From NCBI GenBank assembly GCA_029261255.1, contig JAJDBQ010000067.1, positions 1 to 37,758 on the forward strand: 37,758 nt of DNA. Direction: 5' to 3'. Below, in pieces: positions 36,591 to 37,758 of the stretch. The first letter of the stretch is position 1; each line of letters opens with the position of its first letter. The notes below the pieces were generated by a model that was not told the DNA's origin, searched no databases, and saw nothing but the letters and a program-made list of their open reading frames with translations. The DNA comes from Nitrospirales bacterium (GTDB lineage Bacteria > Nitrospirota > Nitrospiria > Nitrospirales > UBA8639). The position numbers were made by a program, and so were the translations under genes.

Positions 36591-37526
36591 TCACGTTCTC
36601 TTCACACTGTATTCGCCCATATTCTTCGGACGATAGGGCTGACACGGACTCGTGAGCCTTCCTTGGACTTGCCCAATAACTTCGCCAGTCTGTTGTGCCA
36701 ACTGGGCAAGCCACGAGTCTCTCCTTGCTTTTTCTTGCCAATACATGCGGGCCCCATGTTTGACCGTTCGTGCGCATTGAGATAAAGATCCTCTTAATGT
36801 TGGAGGTGGGAGCATTCCATAAGCACGATATCTTTTATAACACCAATAATTTGAGGCAAATCTTATTTTACTTCGGCGAAAAATTGAACGGAAGGATGGG
36901 TTCACGCGTCCAACTCGAATTTGGATAGCCGCTGCCGCCAAATAATGCAAAGGGTAACCCTCTAATTGAATTCGCCAAAAATAGTCTGCATCATACGCAT
37001 GAGGAAGACACTCATCGAATCCACCTATTTCATCATGAAGAACACGCCTCACACCAAAGTTTCCACTTCCTCCACCGGGCAGGAAACGTCCTGTGTACAG
37101 TCCATCTTTCCATGCTTCAGCTGATTGTTGAGCTGTTTTAAGGTCATTGAACTTATCAAACTTGAACCGACCACACACGATATCATATTTTTTTAGCGCC
37201 TCACCCATTGAGGCTACCCATCCGGGCTCTACTTCATCGTCAGCATCACAAACAGCCACATGATCTGCTCTTGCTGCTTTCACTCCCGCATTGATCGCGT
37301 ATGGACCACCCCTCCGTGCAGAGGCATCAACGATTTGAAAATGAGAGAAGGCCTTTTGATAACGGCCTGCGATTTCAACAGACTTATCGCTCGATCCATT
37401 ATCCGAAATCACGAGTTCCCACACTGATGACCAGGACTGTGAAGCGAGAGCCTCAAGCTGTTCCGCGAGAGTGGCCTCGGCATTCAAACAAGGAATGACC
37501 ACACTCAGTTTTACATCAGATCCCAT
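36591..37526 (-). CDS. Glycosyltransferase family 2
   Basis: The GT-A fold is clear: VVIPCLNAEATLAEQLEAL, VISDNGSSDKSVEIA, the metal motif CDADDE, and GGFDECLPHAYDADYFWRI with the catalytic-base region. It probably adds a sugar in glycan assembly. The ATG at 37526 gives 311 residues. A TTG at 37550 in the same frame would add eight. Neither has a good ribosome site at ideal spacing. It is the first gene of the visible cluster on this strand, after the IS200-type fragment. Confidence 0.87.
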   Translation of the reverse strand: MGSDVKLSVVIPCLNAEATLAEQLEALASQSWSSVWELVISDNGSSDKSVEIAGRYQKAFSHFQIVDASARRGGPYAINAGVKAARADHVAVCDADDEVEPGWVASMGEALKKYDIVCGRFKFDKFNDLKTAQQSAEAWKDGLYTGRFLPGGGSGNFGVRRVLHDEIGGFDECLPHAYDADYFWRIQLEGYPLHYLAAAAIQIRVGRVNPSFRSIFRRSKIRFASNYWCYKRYRAYGMLPPPTLRGSLSQCARTVKHGARMYWQEKARRDSWLAQLAQQTGEVIGQVQGRLTSPCQPYRPKNMGEYSVKRT

Positions 37527-37611
37527 TTCACGATTACACTTTTCTTTCAATCCTTGTTCGTTGAGCCAAGGGAAATTTGCTAATTTTTCAAGATTCCCAC
37601 TCGGCGAAAAT

Positions 37612-37647
37612 GGTATCAGTAGATACCCACGGGCTTACGCCACGTGG
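37612..37647 (-). mobile_element. Two adjoining hairpins, probable IS200/IS605 end
   Basis: Just beyond the transposase stop, CCACG-GGC-TTAC-GCC-A-CGTGG (37627-37647) folds into an 8-bp stem with one bulged base. It adjoins GGTATC-AGTA-GATACC (37612-37627), a perfect 6-bp stem. Imperfect, bulged palindromes near the ends are the known recognition structures of IS200/IS605 TnpA. Assignment as the element's right end is inference from position and shape; the exact cleavage site was not determined. Confidence 0.6.
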
Positions 37648-37650
37648 CAC

Positions 37651-37758
37651 TTAAAATTCAAATTCAAGTTGAATCTGCCCTTTGTCCACTCGTTCTTGAT
37701 GCTCCACGTACCGCCGAATGACGGCCTCATTCAACCCCACAGTCGAAGAGAAAAACCC
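37651..37758 (-). CDS. tnpA: IS200/IS605-type transposase TnpA, C-terminal end
   Basis: The reverse strand from 37758 reads GFFSSTVGLNEAVIRRYVEH, continues QERVDKGQIQLEFEF and stops at 37651. The pattern (F/Y)xxTVG then RRYVExQ, with the catalytic Tyr and following Gln, is the C-terminal end of the Y1-type TnpA. Only 35 residues are in the window; the HUH metal site lies outside. The intact element would extend to the right. A passive or REP-associated relative (RAYT) is the main alternative. Confidence 0.72.
   Translation of the reverse strand, partial: GFFSSTVGLNEAVIRRYVEHQERVDKGQIQLEFEF

Overview
The window looks like a bacterial chromosome segment of roughly 45-50% GC. It has long same-strand gene runs and frequent GTG/TTG starts, and one IS200-type transposase fragment sits at its right edge. 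The block ilvB-ilvN-ilvC-psd-pssA-leuA is known from Nitrospirota and several deltaproteobacterial groups. With the membrane-anchored kinase-like protein and the exopolysaccharide genes, a Nitrospira-like organism is plausible, but this is inference from gene order and not a proven assignment.

Region 1 (1-5.6 kb, minus strand) is a branched-chain amino acid operon read right to left: ilvB, ilvN, ilvC, then the phosphatidylethanolamine genes psd and pssA, then leuA, which is cut by the window edge. A sigma70-like promoter lies upstream of ilvB. Region 2 (5.6-12.7 kb, plus strand) holds bioF, a membrane-spanning pseudokinase with a repeat-rich tail, two related four-helix membrane proteins, a comM/yifB AAA+ gene and a small unknown gene. 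Region 3 (12.7-19 kb) holds mostly minus-strand housekeeping genes: a small Cys-rich protein, a small hypothetical protein, a threonine aldolase, tsaC/sua5, purD and purH. An orphan rmlD-like reductase is on the plus strand. Region 4 (19-21.5 kb, plus strand) carries a membrane-anchored unknown protein and an ankyrin-repeat protein.

Region 5 (21.5-37.6 kb, all minus strand) is a surface-polysaccharide cluster. It contains sugar-nucleotide genes (rfbF cytidylyltransferase, an RfbC-type epimerase, a second nucleotidyltransferase, a TylC3/NovU-type sugar C-methyltransferase, an SDR reductase) and an aminopeptidase-like DUF2172/DUF4910 protein. It also has glycosyltransferases (GT4, GT2, GT39, GT2-GtrA fusion) and tailoring enzymes (hexapeptide acyltransferase, PIG-L deacetylase, sulfotransferase), plus a small methyltransferase and an ATP-grasp protein. 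Together these suggest synthesis and decoration of an acylated or sulfated glycan carrying a C-methyl-branched deoxysugar. The expected CDP-glucose 4,6-dehydratase is not in the window.

The window ends in the C-terminus of an IS200/IS605-type TnpA followed by two adjoining hairpins that probably mark the element's end. The points most worth a second look are the pseudokinase/membrane-protein module, the incomplete C-methyl-sugar cassette with its peptidase-like member, the ATP-grasp protein, and a possible gene remnant at 35.3-35.7 kb.
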